A stretch of DNA of 13,349 bases from Lentisphaerota bacterium (lineage in GTDB: Bacteria; Verrucomicrobiota; Kiritimatiellia; RFP12; UBA1067): contig SUVZ01000058.1 of assembly GCA_015061765.1 (NCBI GenBank), forward strand, positions 1-13,349, read 5' to 3'. Each line of letters opens with the position of its first letter. The first letter of the stretch is position 1. Made by a program: the position numbers and the translations under genes. The notes under the pieces were generated by a model. That model had not been told where the DNA came from, did no database searches, and was given only the letters and a program-made list of their open reading frames with translations. Positions 1 through 6,062 of the stretch are shown here, piece after piece.

Positions 1-262
1 GGGGTGAGTGGTTGCGCAAGGCTCTTGGCGGGGCGTCGTAAGCTCCAAGGAAAGAAGTGCGCACCTTTCAAGAGAGAGGTCGGCACTGTTTTGGTTCCCT
101 AAAGTTTGGCACCTCCGCAAGGGTCCCCACAGAATCCCCACAGAATCCACCATCAAAACTGCACTATTTCACAAAAAGCCCGATTCACAAGCGAAATCAT
201 CACTCCTTTTGGGGTCACCCCAGTTGGCCCTGCTCGACAACCCTGTTCTTTCTCATGCGGAC
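1..262. other. Intron 3' flank, no supported gene
   Basis: This stretch follows the intron on the minus strand, just downstream of a good promoter. No ORF here has a convincing ribosome-binding site or a recognisable product. A minus-strand frame is open from an ATG at 153 to the window edge (51 codons), but it has no Shine-Dalgarno sequence and an unfamiliar translation. A 14-codon minus frame begins at an AAAAGGAG-preceded ATG near 200 and soon stops. The palindromic GGGGTCACCCC (about 210-220) and an 11-bp tandem repeat (124-150) are the only structured elements seen. The region could be a leader of a gene beyond the window. Confidence 0.4.
124..150. repeat. Short tandem repeat, 11-bp unit x 2.4
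   Basis: The unit TCCCCACAGAA occurs perfectly at 124-134 and 135-145 and is followed by a partial third copy (TCCAC). It lies in a non-coding flank. No function can be assigned. Confidence 0.6.
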
Positions 263-292
263 ATTATATCAAAAACTCGGCTACTGTATCAA
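263..292 (-). promoter_or_regulatory. Sigma-70-like promoter next to the intron 3' end
   Basis: On the minus strand a -35 hexamer TTGATA (292-287) and a perfect -10 hexamer TATAAT (268-263) are separated by 18 bp. The -35 box begins about 8 bp beyond the inferred intron 3' end, so the promoter lies wholly in the 3' exon and would fire away from the intron toward position 1. The match to consensus is strong, but no downstream gene start is visible inside the window. Confidence 0.55.
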
Positions 293-348
293 TTTTAGTA
301 GAGTAGAGCGGAGCGCCCCTTGTTATCGGGTACGCCCGCCCCCTCATC

Positions 349-381
349 GAACCGTACGTGCAGGTTTCCCGCATACGGCTC
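349..381 (-). ncRNA. Group II intron domain V
   Basis: Read on the minus strand the segment starts GAGCCGUAUGCGGG and ends GCACGUACGGUUC. The outer strands GAGCCGUA and UACGGUUC pair over 8 bp with one G-U pair. A small bulge and a short GC-rich upper stem closed by a GAAA-containing loop follow. The AGC catalytic triad is at positions 2-4. This is the most conserved, metal-binding hairpin of the ribozyme. It lies 21 nt downstream of the maturase stop codon, the expected place after domain IV. Confidence 0.9.
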
Positions 382-401
382 TCCGTGTGGGACTGACATT
401 G

Positions 402-1766
402 TCACGGACGCCTTTTCCTCATCTCATACAGCCCCATTGCCTTCCATTCGTGATAATACGATTGCGCATACTTGAGCTTATACCCACGCTGGCTCGTGTG
501 CTTCGCGAGGATGATGAGCCGATTCCGCACATATTCGTTCACCCTGTAGAACCGCCTGTTGGGATATCCGCACAGGAAGTAGTTCGACCACCCTTTCAGA
601 ATGACGTTGAGCTTCCGAATAGTGTCACTTATCGGCATCTTGCTCATTCTTCCAAGTGTGCATTTCTTCACCTTTGCGCAAACCTTCTTGACCGACTTCA
701 TGGATGGCCCGTGCCATAGCCACTTGTCCTCGATGCCATTTTGCGTGTGGCGAACACCCCGCATGAACTTGAATTCGTAGCCGAGGAATTCCAGCGACGC
801 ACGCCCCGCCCGCATGTCCAAGACCTTCGTCTTGTCCCTGTTAACGGTCAGCCCGAATCGTCCTTCCAGTTCGCTTTCAATCTTCCGCACGAAGTCTTCC
901 TTGAGCTTTCTCGCGAGAATCACGAAGTCGTCCGCGTAGCGCACGATCGACATGACCTGACCGGTTGCCTTGGCGGTCAGCATGGCGCATGTCTCGAACC
1001 AATGAAGGTAGATGTTCGACAGAAGCGGTGATATAACTCCTCCCTGCGGCGTTCCCTTCCCCTTCGGATTCTTCTTCACACCGTTCGGCTCGACAATCGT
1101 GGCCTTCAGCCACTGGCGCATGAGCGCCAGCACGCTTCCGTCCGTGATGCGCTTGCGCAGTGCGAGAAAGAGCTTGTCGTGCGGTATCGTGTCGAAGTAG
1201 CTCGACAGGTCGGCGTCGTAGACCTGCGTCTCGCCGTCCTTCACCCGCTTGGCGATTCGCTCGACCGCCTGTTGCGCGTTCCGACCGGGCCTGAAGCCGA
1301 ACGAGCAGTCGTGGAAGTCCGCCTCGAATATCGGCTCGACGACGAGCTTGACTGCGGCTTGGATGGTTCTGTCCCTAATGGTCGGGATTCCAAGCGGCCT
1401 CAACTTGCCGTTCGCCTTCTCGATGTAGACCCGCTTGACGGGACTTGCGCGGTAGGTCTTCGCCTTGAGCTCCTTCTGGATGCTGGTTAGAAACCCGTCC
1501 ACTCCGTCCCTGTCTCGTTCGATGTCCCCGAACGTCATTCCGTCTACGCCTGGCGCACCTTCGTTCGCGCGCACTTGTTCGTAAGCGCATCTGAGGACGT
1601 CCATGCGCAGCAGCTGTCCATATAGGCAATAGAACCGAAAGTTCGGTTCGGCCTTTGCTTTCCGCGACAGTTTCTCCCTGTAGAGCGCGAGTTTCGGATA
1701 TCGCGGCAGACCATGCCTGCGCACAATCTCCGCAATCTCCTCTTCCGTATAGGATTTCTCAATCAA
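402..1766 (-). CDS. ltrA: Group II intron reverse transcriptase/maturase
   Basis: The 454-residue intron-encoded protein copies the intron into DNA and helps its RNA fold and splice. Visible motifs in order: RANEGAPGVDG (66-76), KANGKLRPLGIPTIRDR (117-133), the catalytic-Asp segment DADLSSYFDTIPH (184-196, catalytic D186), FGFRPGRNA (156-164), GTPQGGVISPLLSNIYL (238-254) and the active-site YADD (277-280). The maturase X domain includes LKGWSNYF (390-397). The protein ends about 57 residues later with basic residues, and no zinc-finger/HNH endonuclease domain is seen. The start is a TTG at 1766 preceded by GGGAG five bases upstream. It overlaps the stop of a 14-codon upstream frame. The length and motifs look intact, so the enzyme is probably active. 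The intron class is not assigned. Confidence 0.95.
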   Translation of the reverse strand: MIEKSYTEEEIAEIVRRHGLPRYPKLALYREKLSRKAKAEPNFRFYCLYGQLLRMDVLRCAYEQVRANEGAPGVDGMTFGDIERDRDGVDGFLTSIQKELKAKTYRASPVKRVYIEKANGKLRPLGIPTIRDRTIQAAVKLVVEPIFEADFHDCSFGFRPGRNAQQAVERIAKRVKDGETQVYDADLSSYFDTIPHDKLFLALRKRITDGSVLALMRQWLKATIVEPNGVKKNPKGKGTPQGGVISPLLSNIYLHWFETCAMLTAKATGQVMSIVRYADDFVILARKLKEDFVRKIESELEGRFGLTVNRDKTKVLDMRAGRASLEFLGYEFKFMRGVRHTQNGIEDKWLWHGPSMKSVKKVCAKVKKCTLGRMSKMPISDTIRKLNVILKGWSNYFLCGYPNRRFYRVNEYVRNRLIILAKHTSQRGYKLKYAQSYYHEWKAMGLYEMRKRRP

Positions 1767-1807
1767 TTCGGCTCCCGCTCTTCCGTTTGAAACGTTCCCT
1801 TTTGCAT
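1763..1807 (-). CDS. Possible 14-codon upstream ORF overlapping the maturase start
   Basis: An ATG at 1807 opens a frame reading MQKGTFQTEEREPN and stops at a TGA (1765-1763) that overlaps the TTG start of the reverse transcriptase (1766-1764) by two bases. The overlap would allow termination-reinitiation or a frameshift that joins the two frames. It lies where domain III passes into domain IV of the intron, so it may simply be RNA structure. Existence as a translated peptide is speculative. Confidence 0.25.
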   Translation of the reverse strand: MQKGTFQTEEREPN

Positions 1808-1814
1808 GTAGAGA

Positions 1815-1912
1815 CCCTTCGCTCCACGGGCATTGCCCCGCTTCCCCGCTACTATGGCCTCATCCGACTACTGCTTTCGCTTTCGCTATTCGCAGTCCTC
1901 CCAAGTTCCCTT
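1815..1912 (-). ncRNA. Group II intron domains II-III region
   Basis: On the minus strand this stretch contains ACUGC...GCAGU pairing around GCGAAAGC loops, then GUCGGAUGAGGCCAUAGUAG, a GGGCA/UGCCC hairpin, and GUGGAGCGAAGGG. This order is familiar from bacterial group II introns just before the open reading frame in domain IV. The boundaries are approximate. Confidence 0.65.
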
Positions 1913-2326
1913 GCAGAACTTTCGAAGCACGCCGCCACCTTTGCCCCGCCGCGCCCTCTCACACCTAAATCGAGTCGGTGCGGAGGTGTTGGTTTCACGC
2001 ATACAGAGACGCTGACCACGCGGAAGTGATTTAACGAGGCTTTACGTAGAATGTTCACTTGCGTTACGGCTTACTTCTTTGTCGGGCAAGACTCCCGCAC
2101 ATCGGTCACCCTTTGCACGGCTTGCCGTCCTAATCGTATGTCGATTTCTTTACGATATAGCTCCTTCCGCTATTAGTTCTGCCGAGCTTCGCTTGGCGTA
2201 CCTGTATCAATAAGCTCTTTATTCTTCACGCATGCGGCCATACACAAGTTAAGAATATTCCGCAATGAATTCTCACTACAACCTTTTACCTCCGGATTTA
2301 TATAAATGCGGTGGTAGCTTCTCCCT

Positions 2327-2352
2327 TGGACACAGTTTGCAAACTATGTCCA
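2327..2352. repeat. 26-bp near-perfect palindrome
   Basis: The half-sites TGGACA and TGTCCA flank a perfect 12-bp core AGTTTGCAAACT, with one mismatched base pair between core and arms, so 24 of 26 positions are symmetric. A palindrome with no loop fits a dimeric regulator's operator better than a terminator hairpin. The nearest minus-strand element is the intron 5' end; no gene start is close by, so its target is unknown. Confidence 0.7.
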
Positions 2353-2518
2353 TAGCGAAACGGGGAAATGAGAACTCCGAAGGCCCCAAGAAAACTTCAT
2401 TTTCAAGCAATATTTCTTTTTTTCTAAAAGTTTTTCTATTTTCCAACACCGAAAACCGTCAGTGGACACTTGTAAAGATAGCCGACGGATGGACCAACGG
2501 ACTGCCTATGGTTTAGAC

Positions 2519-2552
2519 GGGATTAACAAGATTTACAGAATTGAAGGATAGG
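2519..2552. repeat. Degenerate 9-bp repeat (GATTWACAR type)
   Basis: The plus strand reads GATTAACAA, GATTTACAG, AATTGAAGG in succession: an imperfect 9-bp periodicity with T/A-rich units. It resembles dispersed intergenic elements of the AATCCTGTAAATCCTG kind seen in many bacterial genomes. That comparison is from memory. Confidence 0.4.
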
Positions 2553-2557
2553 ATGCA

Positions 2558-2654
2558 GGCTTAAGCCTTTGTGTTCAGCCCGCATCTACCCCGCATTTTC
2601 GCCCTATTTGCAAATATTCAACAATTCTCCCGTCAAAAATGAAGTTTTCTCAGG
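2558..2654 (-). repeat. Leader-like dispersed repeat, copy 1
   Basis: On the minus strand this block aligns with the region upstream of the hexosaminidase gene (6053-6137). The two share a perfect 17-mer (plus strand ATATTCAACAATTCTCC, 2614-2630 and 6098-6114), plus CCTATTT, CCTGA, and a tail of the form GCGGG-TGAACA-AAAGG-TTAA-CC. Copy 1 has about 11 extra bases in the tail, where GCGGG is repeated. It starts beside a GGGGTCAGGCCC motif, which in other genomes often accompanies REP-associated transposase repeats (recalled, not searched). Confidence 0.65.
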
Positions 2655-2734
2655 GCCTGACCCCAGGAATTTCAGCGAGGAAGGTTTGCTTTGGTTCGCA
2701 ATCCGAAAAGGGATTGGAAGTTAGAGAAATACTA

Positions 2735-2863
2735 ATGAGCATAATTGACTCACTATCTCTGCGCTTCAATGATCCTGTTGCGAAGCTTTCTTCTGTTCTT
2801 GACGAAATTGGACGCGACAAGAACGCGGATGTTGACGCGCTTTTATGGCGCAACGCAAATTGA
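2735..2863 (+). CDS. Possible small ORF or gene remnant (42 aa)
   Basis: The frame encodes MSIIDSLSLRFND...DALLWRNAN and is the only plus-strand candidate in the window with reasonable protein character. The same frame stays open back to 2639, which would give 74 residues. There is no good Shine-Dalgarno sequence (only GGAAG about 14 bases upstream). The family is not recognised. Its TGA is directly followed by a long stem-loop at 2864, as expected for a gene end, so it may be the 3' remnant of a lost gene. Confidence 0.25.
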   Translation: MSIIDSLSLRFNDPVAKLSSVLDEIGRDKNADVDALLWRNAN

Positions 2864-2902
2864 TTAGTCGGATGGGCGGCTTTAGCCCGCACATTCGACT
2901 AA
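2864..2902. terminator. Long stem-loop, possible transcript end
   Basis: The arms TTAGTCGGATG (2864-2874) and CATTCGACTAA (2892-2902) pair over 11 bp with one G-U wobble when read on the plus strand. An inner GC-rich stem with a TTTA-containing loop lies between them. There is no run of Ts on either side, so it is not a classic intrinsic terminator. It could end the plus-strand small ORF, protect the 3' end of the phosphoesterase transcript, or be a mobile-element end. Confidence 0.45.
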
Positions 2903-3027
2903 CCGATTACTCAATAAGCTGACCCTTCAGTCTCCCCAATAAAACAAGGCCTCTCATTTTTTTAGGGGTCAAAAACTGGGGATATTCCAATCGGTCGTCG
3001 GAGTGTAACGCGGGATTGCGACAGTCT

Positions 3028-4356
3028 TCACCGGACCGTTCGCCTCTCGTACGAAAATTCTCCCGCAATGCGCTTGTCCTTCAAATTGTGCACTCTTACG
3101 ACGAGTTTGCCGTTTTCAACCTTGCCTTCGATAACCGTCGGGAATCGATCCGGTCCCTGGTCGAGGTGAGGACCGCCGCCGACGACCTGCGCCCACCCGC
3201 GTCCTGCCGACGGAGGGTCGTAGCGGAAACGGTGCTTGTGCCCGGCAACCACGAGCTGCACGCCGTTGTCGTTGAGTATGGGTCCCCACTCGTCGGCTGC
3301 CTGCTTCTGCCACGAAGCCCAGTCCTCGAGAATCGTTCCGGGGTTTGCGTTGGGGTCGGAATCGAAAAGCGGAATGTGCACGAAAGCGACAACGAACGGC
3401 GCAGAGGCGATCTCCGGACGCTTAAACTGGTCGGCGAGCCACTTCGTCTGCACCGAACGGTATGCCTCGAAACACGTAAAGCCACCGTTGGCAGGATGGA
3501 TGTCGGGCTTGTCCTCTCCGGTATCGAGCCCGATAAGCGCGATGTCACCCTGGCGGTAGGCGTAGTTGAAGCCGAGCTGCCAGTAGTGCGCGCCGCGTTC
3601 GCTCGCGAGCCGCGGCATGACCACGCTCTCATATTGCGCAGCCGCTTCGCCGCGGAAATCATGGTTGCCGCGGTTGACGATCACCGGCATGGACGCGCCG
3701 AATCCCTCGGCGGAAAGCGGCTTGTACATGACGCGCACGATGTCCTCGCGCCGCCGGTAGAGCGAAGTCGGGATGTCGCCGTTCCATATCGCTACCGGAA
3801 CCTTCAGCTCGGCGAGCTTGTCGGTAACGAGTTTGAACGGCTCCCACTTCTCATGGGTATCGTTGATCACCCCAAAATGCGATGCGGCCTCTTCGCCGGG
3901 GGTGGTGAAGGAATGGACTTTTCCCCACTCCGGCAGAGTCTGCTTGGTCCAGTATCCTATCGGATGGGTGAGCGCGGCGGCGCCGACACGATACCAATAG
4001 CGGGAGGCGGGCTTCAACCCCGTCATGCGCACGAGCGCGACGCGGTCGTCGAGCCGCGCCACCGGCATACCTTCGGAATAAAAACGTTTGGCGCCTCTGA
4101 GTTCCGGGTTGTCGGCGACTTCGACGAACCCTACCGACATGCAGTTCACCGCGAAACCCACCCCCATCGAATCGGGAGCGGGAGATTGCAGGAGCGGCTC
4201 GGAATCGATAATGCCGGTCTTTCTCACCGTCGGCGCGGCGTTGTACGCATCCCACGCCTGCTGCTCCAACGGCATCATCGCCGATGCGTTCTTCACCACC
4301 GCTCCCGCCGCGAGCAGCGCTCCGCCGGCGAGAAAATTCCGTCTGGCCATCTCCAT
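3028..4356 (-). CDS. Tat-exported metallophosphoesterase (purple acid phosphatase-like)
   Basis: The 442-residue protein starts with a twin-arginine signal (RRNFLAGG, R5-R6, then an alanine-rich stretch), so it should be folded in the cytoplasm and exported. Residues about 40-155 form a fibronectin/PAP N-like beta domain, ending in a SRYWYRVG segment typical of that fold. A calcineurin-like metallophosphoesterase domain follows, with all metal-ligand motifs: DTH (166-168), GD (193-194), GNHD (230-233), HIP (H327) and GHKH (372-375). It probably removes phosphate from sugar or other phosphate esters with a two-metal centre. The start is set by an AGGAGG six bases before the ATG. It is the last gene of the cluster, 159 bp after the hexosaminidase, and may have its own promoter. 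The exact substrate is unknown. Confidence 0.9.
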   Translation of the reverse strand: MEMARRNFLAGGALLAAGAVVKNASAMMPLEQQAWDAYNAAPTVRKTGIIDSEPLLQSPAPDSMGVGFAVNCMSVGFVEVADNPELRGAKRFYSEGMPVARLDDRVALVRMTGLKPASRYWYRVGAAALTHPIGYWTKQTLPEWGKVHSFTTPGEEAASHFGVINDTHEKWEPFKLVTDKLAELKVPVAIWNGDIPTSLYRRREDIVRVMYKPLSAEGFGASMPVIVNRGNHDFRGEAAAQYESVVMPRLASERGAHYWQLGFNYAYRQGDIALIGLDTGEDKPDIHPANGGFTCFEAYRSVQTKWLADQFKRPEIASAPFVVAFVHIPLFDSDPNANPGTILEDWASWQKQAADEWGPILNDNGVQLVVAGHKHRFRYDPPSAGRGWAQVVGGGPHLDQGPDRFPTVIEGKVENGKLVVRVHNLKDKRIAGEFSYERRTVR

Positions 4357-4361
4357 GGTAA

Positions 4362-4367
4362 TCCTCC
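4362..4367 (-). promoter_or_regulatory. Strong ribosome-binding site of the phosphoesterase
   Basis: AGGAGG on the minus strand, six bases before the ATG at 4356. It supports that start over a second ATG two codons later. Confidence 0.8.
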
Positions 4368-4370
4368 TGT

Positions 4371-4472
4371 TTATTTATTTCGATTCGCGCCGCCGTCCCA
4401 CACGCGGGACGGATACCATTCTTCGTTTCGCTTCAGATAATACCACATCTTCACTCTGAAACTCCTTTTCAT
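4371..4472 (-). pseudogene. Truncated copy of the hexosaminidase N-terminus (33 aa frame)
   Basis: An ATG at 4472 opens a frame that begins MKRSFRVKM, nearly identical to the MKRGFRVKI start of the hexosaminidase at 6045, then diverges at once and stops at a TAA (4373-4371). The match exists because a piece of the gene start and its 5' flank is repeated here, downstream of the full gene. The frame ends four bases before the phosphoesterase ribosome-binding site, so it might act as a leader peptide. More simply it is a remnant of a lost paralogue or of a recombination event. Confidence 0.45.
4393..4412. promoter_or_regulatory. Stem-loop in the phosphoesterase leader
   Basis: CCGTCCC and GGGACGG form a perfect 7-bp GC-rich stem with a 6-base loop. 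It lies about 37 bp before the phosphoesterase start and inside the truncated 33-codon frame. It has no U-tract in either direction, so an attenuator or mRNA-stability role is more likely than intrinsic termination. Confidence 0.5.
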
Positions 4473-4489
4473 ATCCGAGGGATTATACC
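4447..4489 (-). repeat. Direct repeat, downstream copy
   Basis: The 39 bp at 4447-4485 match 6020-6058 at 38 positions, and the next four bases match at three, giving 41 of 43. The repeat carries an ATG, the first codons and about 15 bp of 5' flank of the hexosaminidase gene. The two copies bracket that gene in the same orientation. Confidence 0.85.
4482..4487 (-). promoter_or_regulatory. -10-like box upstream of the phosphoesterase
   Basis: The minus strand reads TATAAT, a perfect -10 hexamer, where the upstream copy of the repeat has TTTAAT. A weak -35 (CTGAAT) lies 17 bp further upstream. Transcription from here would start near 4475 and carry the 33-codon frame and the stem-loop as leader. 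Confidence 0.35.
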
Positions 4490-4515
4490 ATTTACACCGG
4501 CATAATTCAGCCGTT

Positions 4516-6045
4516 TCAGCGAACACCCGCGCGCAGACCGGTCACGCGCTTCAGTCTTCGGGAGAAATCGGAAAAAGTTCGCTTTCCCGGACCGGACCAG
4601 AGCACTTCGGCGCTGGCACACGTCCTGGGCCACATTTTGTACTCAAGATCCTTTTCACACCATGTAGATTCGGTCCAGTTCAGCGTTTGCGAACCGATAA
4701 CGAACCGGCGGCATTCTTCCGGAAGACCCTCGCAAGGATCGAAAGAATAAACCTTTTCAATCGGCAGCAGCCGTTTTCCCTCATAACAGAAAAGCGGATA
4801 AGGGCAACTGTCACCCTCGTTTCCGGTCGGATAATCCAGATAGCAGTAAAGGTGCGGACACATTACCACTTCGTGCCCTGCCTTCGCCGCCTCGATGCCG
4901 CCCTCGCGGCCTCGCCAGCTCATGACAATCGCGTCTGAAGCAAGACCACCCTGCAATATTTCATCCCATCCGATAACGCGCCGCCCCTTTGCGGAAAGAT
5001 ACTTCACGAAATGATCCGTCATCCAGCTTTGAAGAGCGCTTGCATCGGCAATGCCGTTCGCTTTCATACGCGCCCTGCACTTCGGGCATTTCTCCCAGTT
5101 GCCGCTCGGGCATTCATCGCCGCCGATATGCACCGTGCCGCCGGGGAAAAGCGCGCAAACCTCGTCAAGGACTCTTTCGAAGAATTTTACGACCTCATCG
5201 TTCCCCGGGCAGACCGCGCCGGAAAGATCGTATTGCCCGGGAGTGCGGATCATGTCCATGAACACGGATTCGTCCACGCAGCTGAACGACGGATAACACA
5301 TGACGACCTCGCGCGAATGGCCAGGAATTTCAATCTCGGGCACAATGAGGATATGACGTTCGGCCGCATACGCGACGATTTCCCGGATGTCGTCTTTGGT
5401 GTAGAAAAAAGGCCCGTATCGGCCGATCCCCGGATCTCGTATCCACTTCTCCCAGTCCGGCATGGGTCTGACGGCTCCTTTTCGCGTAAGTTCCGGATAC
5501 CGGTCGATCTGAATTCTCCAACCCTGTGAATCCGTCAGATGCCAGTGGAATACATTCAACTTGAAATCCGACATTCTCTCAAGAATTCGTTTGACCGTTT
5601 CCTTCCCGAAAAAATGCCGACTTTCGTCCAAAAGCACCCCCCGCCACGAAAAACGCGGTCTGTCCTTGATCTCGCAGCATGGATACATCCCGTCCTTCCG
5701 CCGGAGCTGCCGGAGCGTTTTACGCGCGTAGAACTCCCCCGCGGCATCCGCCGAGACGATAACGGCGCCGCTCTCGCGCACGGAAAGGCGATACTCTTCG
5801 CGCGCCATGGAGAGGTCCCGAACCGCCGATATCTTTTCCGCCCGCGATCCGCCTCCGGTCATCCTCACCGAAGCCGGATAGGGCACCAGCGCCGGAACTA
5901 TGCGCGCCGGATATGTCCGCGAGCATTCGTCAAGAACCTCTTCAACCTCGCCTACGGGCACCGAAACCTGCGCTGGAAAAACCGTTGCGGAAATGCCGAT
6001 CACGGTGATCGCCGTCAAAATCTTCACTCTGAAACCCCTTTTCAT
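4516..6045 (-). CDS. Secreted GH20 beta-N-acetylhexosaminidase
   Basis: This 509-residue enzyme should remove terminal beta-linked GlcNAc or GalNAc from glycans by substrate-assisted catalysis. Residues 1-25 form a signal peptide (basic MKRGFRVK, hydrophobic core, A-Q cleavage region). Residues about 45-125 are the GH20 N-terminal alpha/beta domain. The catalytic TIM barrel starts near 130 with RGVLLDESRHF (136-146), HWHLTDSQGW (167-176), PEIEIPGH (236-243) and HIGGDEC (306-312), with the catalytic pair D310-E311. A substrate-lining VMSWRG follows later. Length and motifs are complete. The ribosome-binding site is weak, and its gene start is copied downstream at 4447-4489. It lies 102 bp after the GH20-like gene, with a repeat-derived leader between them. 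Confidence 0.95.
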   Translation of the reverse strand: MKRGFRVKILTAITVIGISATVFPAQVSVPVGEVEEVLDECSRTYPARIVPALVPYPASVRMTGGGSRAEKISAVRDLSMAREEYRLSVRESGAVIVSADAAGEFYARKTLRQLRRKDGMYPCCEIKDRPRFSWRGVLLDESRHFFGKETVKRILERMSDFKLNVFHWHLTDSQGWRIQIDRYPELTRKGAVRPMPDWEKWIRDPGIGRYGPFFYTKDDIREIVAYAAERHILIVPEIEIPGHSREVVMCYPSFSCVDESVFMDMIRTPGQYDLSGAVCPGNDEVVKFFERVLDEVCALFPGGTVHIGGDECPSGNWEKCPKCRARMKANGIADASALQSWMTDHFVKYLSAKGRRVIGWDEILQGGLASDAIVMSWRGREGGIEAAKAGHEVVMCPHLYCYLDYPTGNEGDSCPYPLFCYEGKRLLPIEKVYSFDPCEGLPEECRRFVIGSQTLNWTESTWCEKDLEYKMWPRTCASAEVLWSGPGKRTFSDFSRRLKRVTGLRAGVR

Positions 6046-6062
6046 ATCCGAGGGATTAAACC
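6020..6062 (-). repeat. Direct repeat, upstream copy
   Basis: The partner of 4447-4489. Here the repeat spans the true hexosaminidase start codon (6045), its first eight codons and the flank reading TTTAATCCCTCGGAT. The single difference within the 39-bp core changes codon 4 (Gly here, Ser in the copy). Confidence 0.85.

Larger units (their letters stand above)
301..2200 (-). mobile_element. Group II intron (retroelement), minus strand
   Basis: A self-splicing retroelement made of a catalytic RNA and an internal reverse transcriptase gene (402-1766). RNA support: a 33-nt domain V at 349-381 with the AGC triad; a domain VI-like tail ending in CUCUAC near 301; and, upstream of the ORF (about 1815-1912), GCGAAAGC loops and the GUCGGAUGAGGCCAUAGUAG and GUGGAGCGAAGGG segments typical of domains II/III. 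The 3' end is placed at about 301. The 5' end is not resolved. A GUGCGGG at 2100 fits the GUGYG start rule but would leave an unusually short domain I. Successive hairpins up to about 2200 suggest the RNA continues; GUACG at about 2201 and GUGUA at 2246 are weaker alternatives. The intron seems intact and is probably mobile or recently so. Confidence 0.8.
2201..3027. other. Repeat-rich intergenic region, no convincing gene
   Basis: About 830 bp between the intron and the end of the phosphoesterase gene. It holds a 26-bp near-palindrome (2327-2352), a degenerate 9-bp repeat (about 2519-2552), a 12-bp palindrome AGGCTTAAGCCT (2557-2568), a leader-like repeat shared with the hexosaminidase upstream region (2558-2654), a REP/RAYT-type motif GGGGTCAGGCCC read on the minus strand (about 2653-2664), a 42-codon ORF and a long stem-loop (2864-2902). 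No standard U-tract terminator was found just after the phosphoesterase stop codon. Confidence 0.6.

Noticed and set aside
57..719. 220-codon plus-strand ORF near the left edge
   Set aside because: It runs through the intron domain V and antisense to the reverse transcriptase, and shows no ribosome-binding site or domain.
2094..2100. GUGCGGG at 2100 as the certain intron 5' end
   Set aside because: It fits the GUGYG rule, but structured hairpins continue upstream to about 2200 and domain I would be short. It is kept only as one of several candidates.
2855..2910. Integron attC site at the stem-loop after the small ORF
   Set aside because: The arms do not fit the RYYYAAC and GTTRRRY core-site order on either strand, and no integrase is seen.
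2929..2989. Intrinsic terminator for the phosphoesterase around the CCCCA and TGGGG words
   Set aside because: The possible outer stem is short with a very long interior, and the T-run is inside the structure, not after it.
3016..4440. 474-codon plus-strand ORF opposite the phosphoesterase
   Set aside because: It is an antisense shadow of a gene with complete metal-ligand motifs. Its translation is arginine- and histidine-rich with no recognisable domain, as expected in GC-rich DNA.
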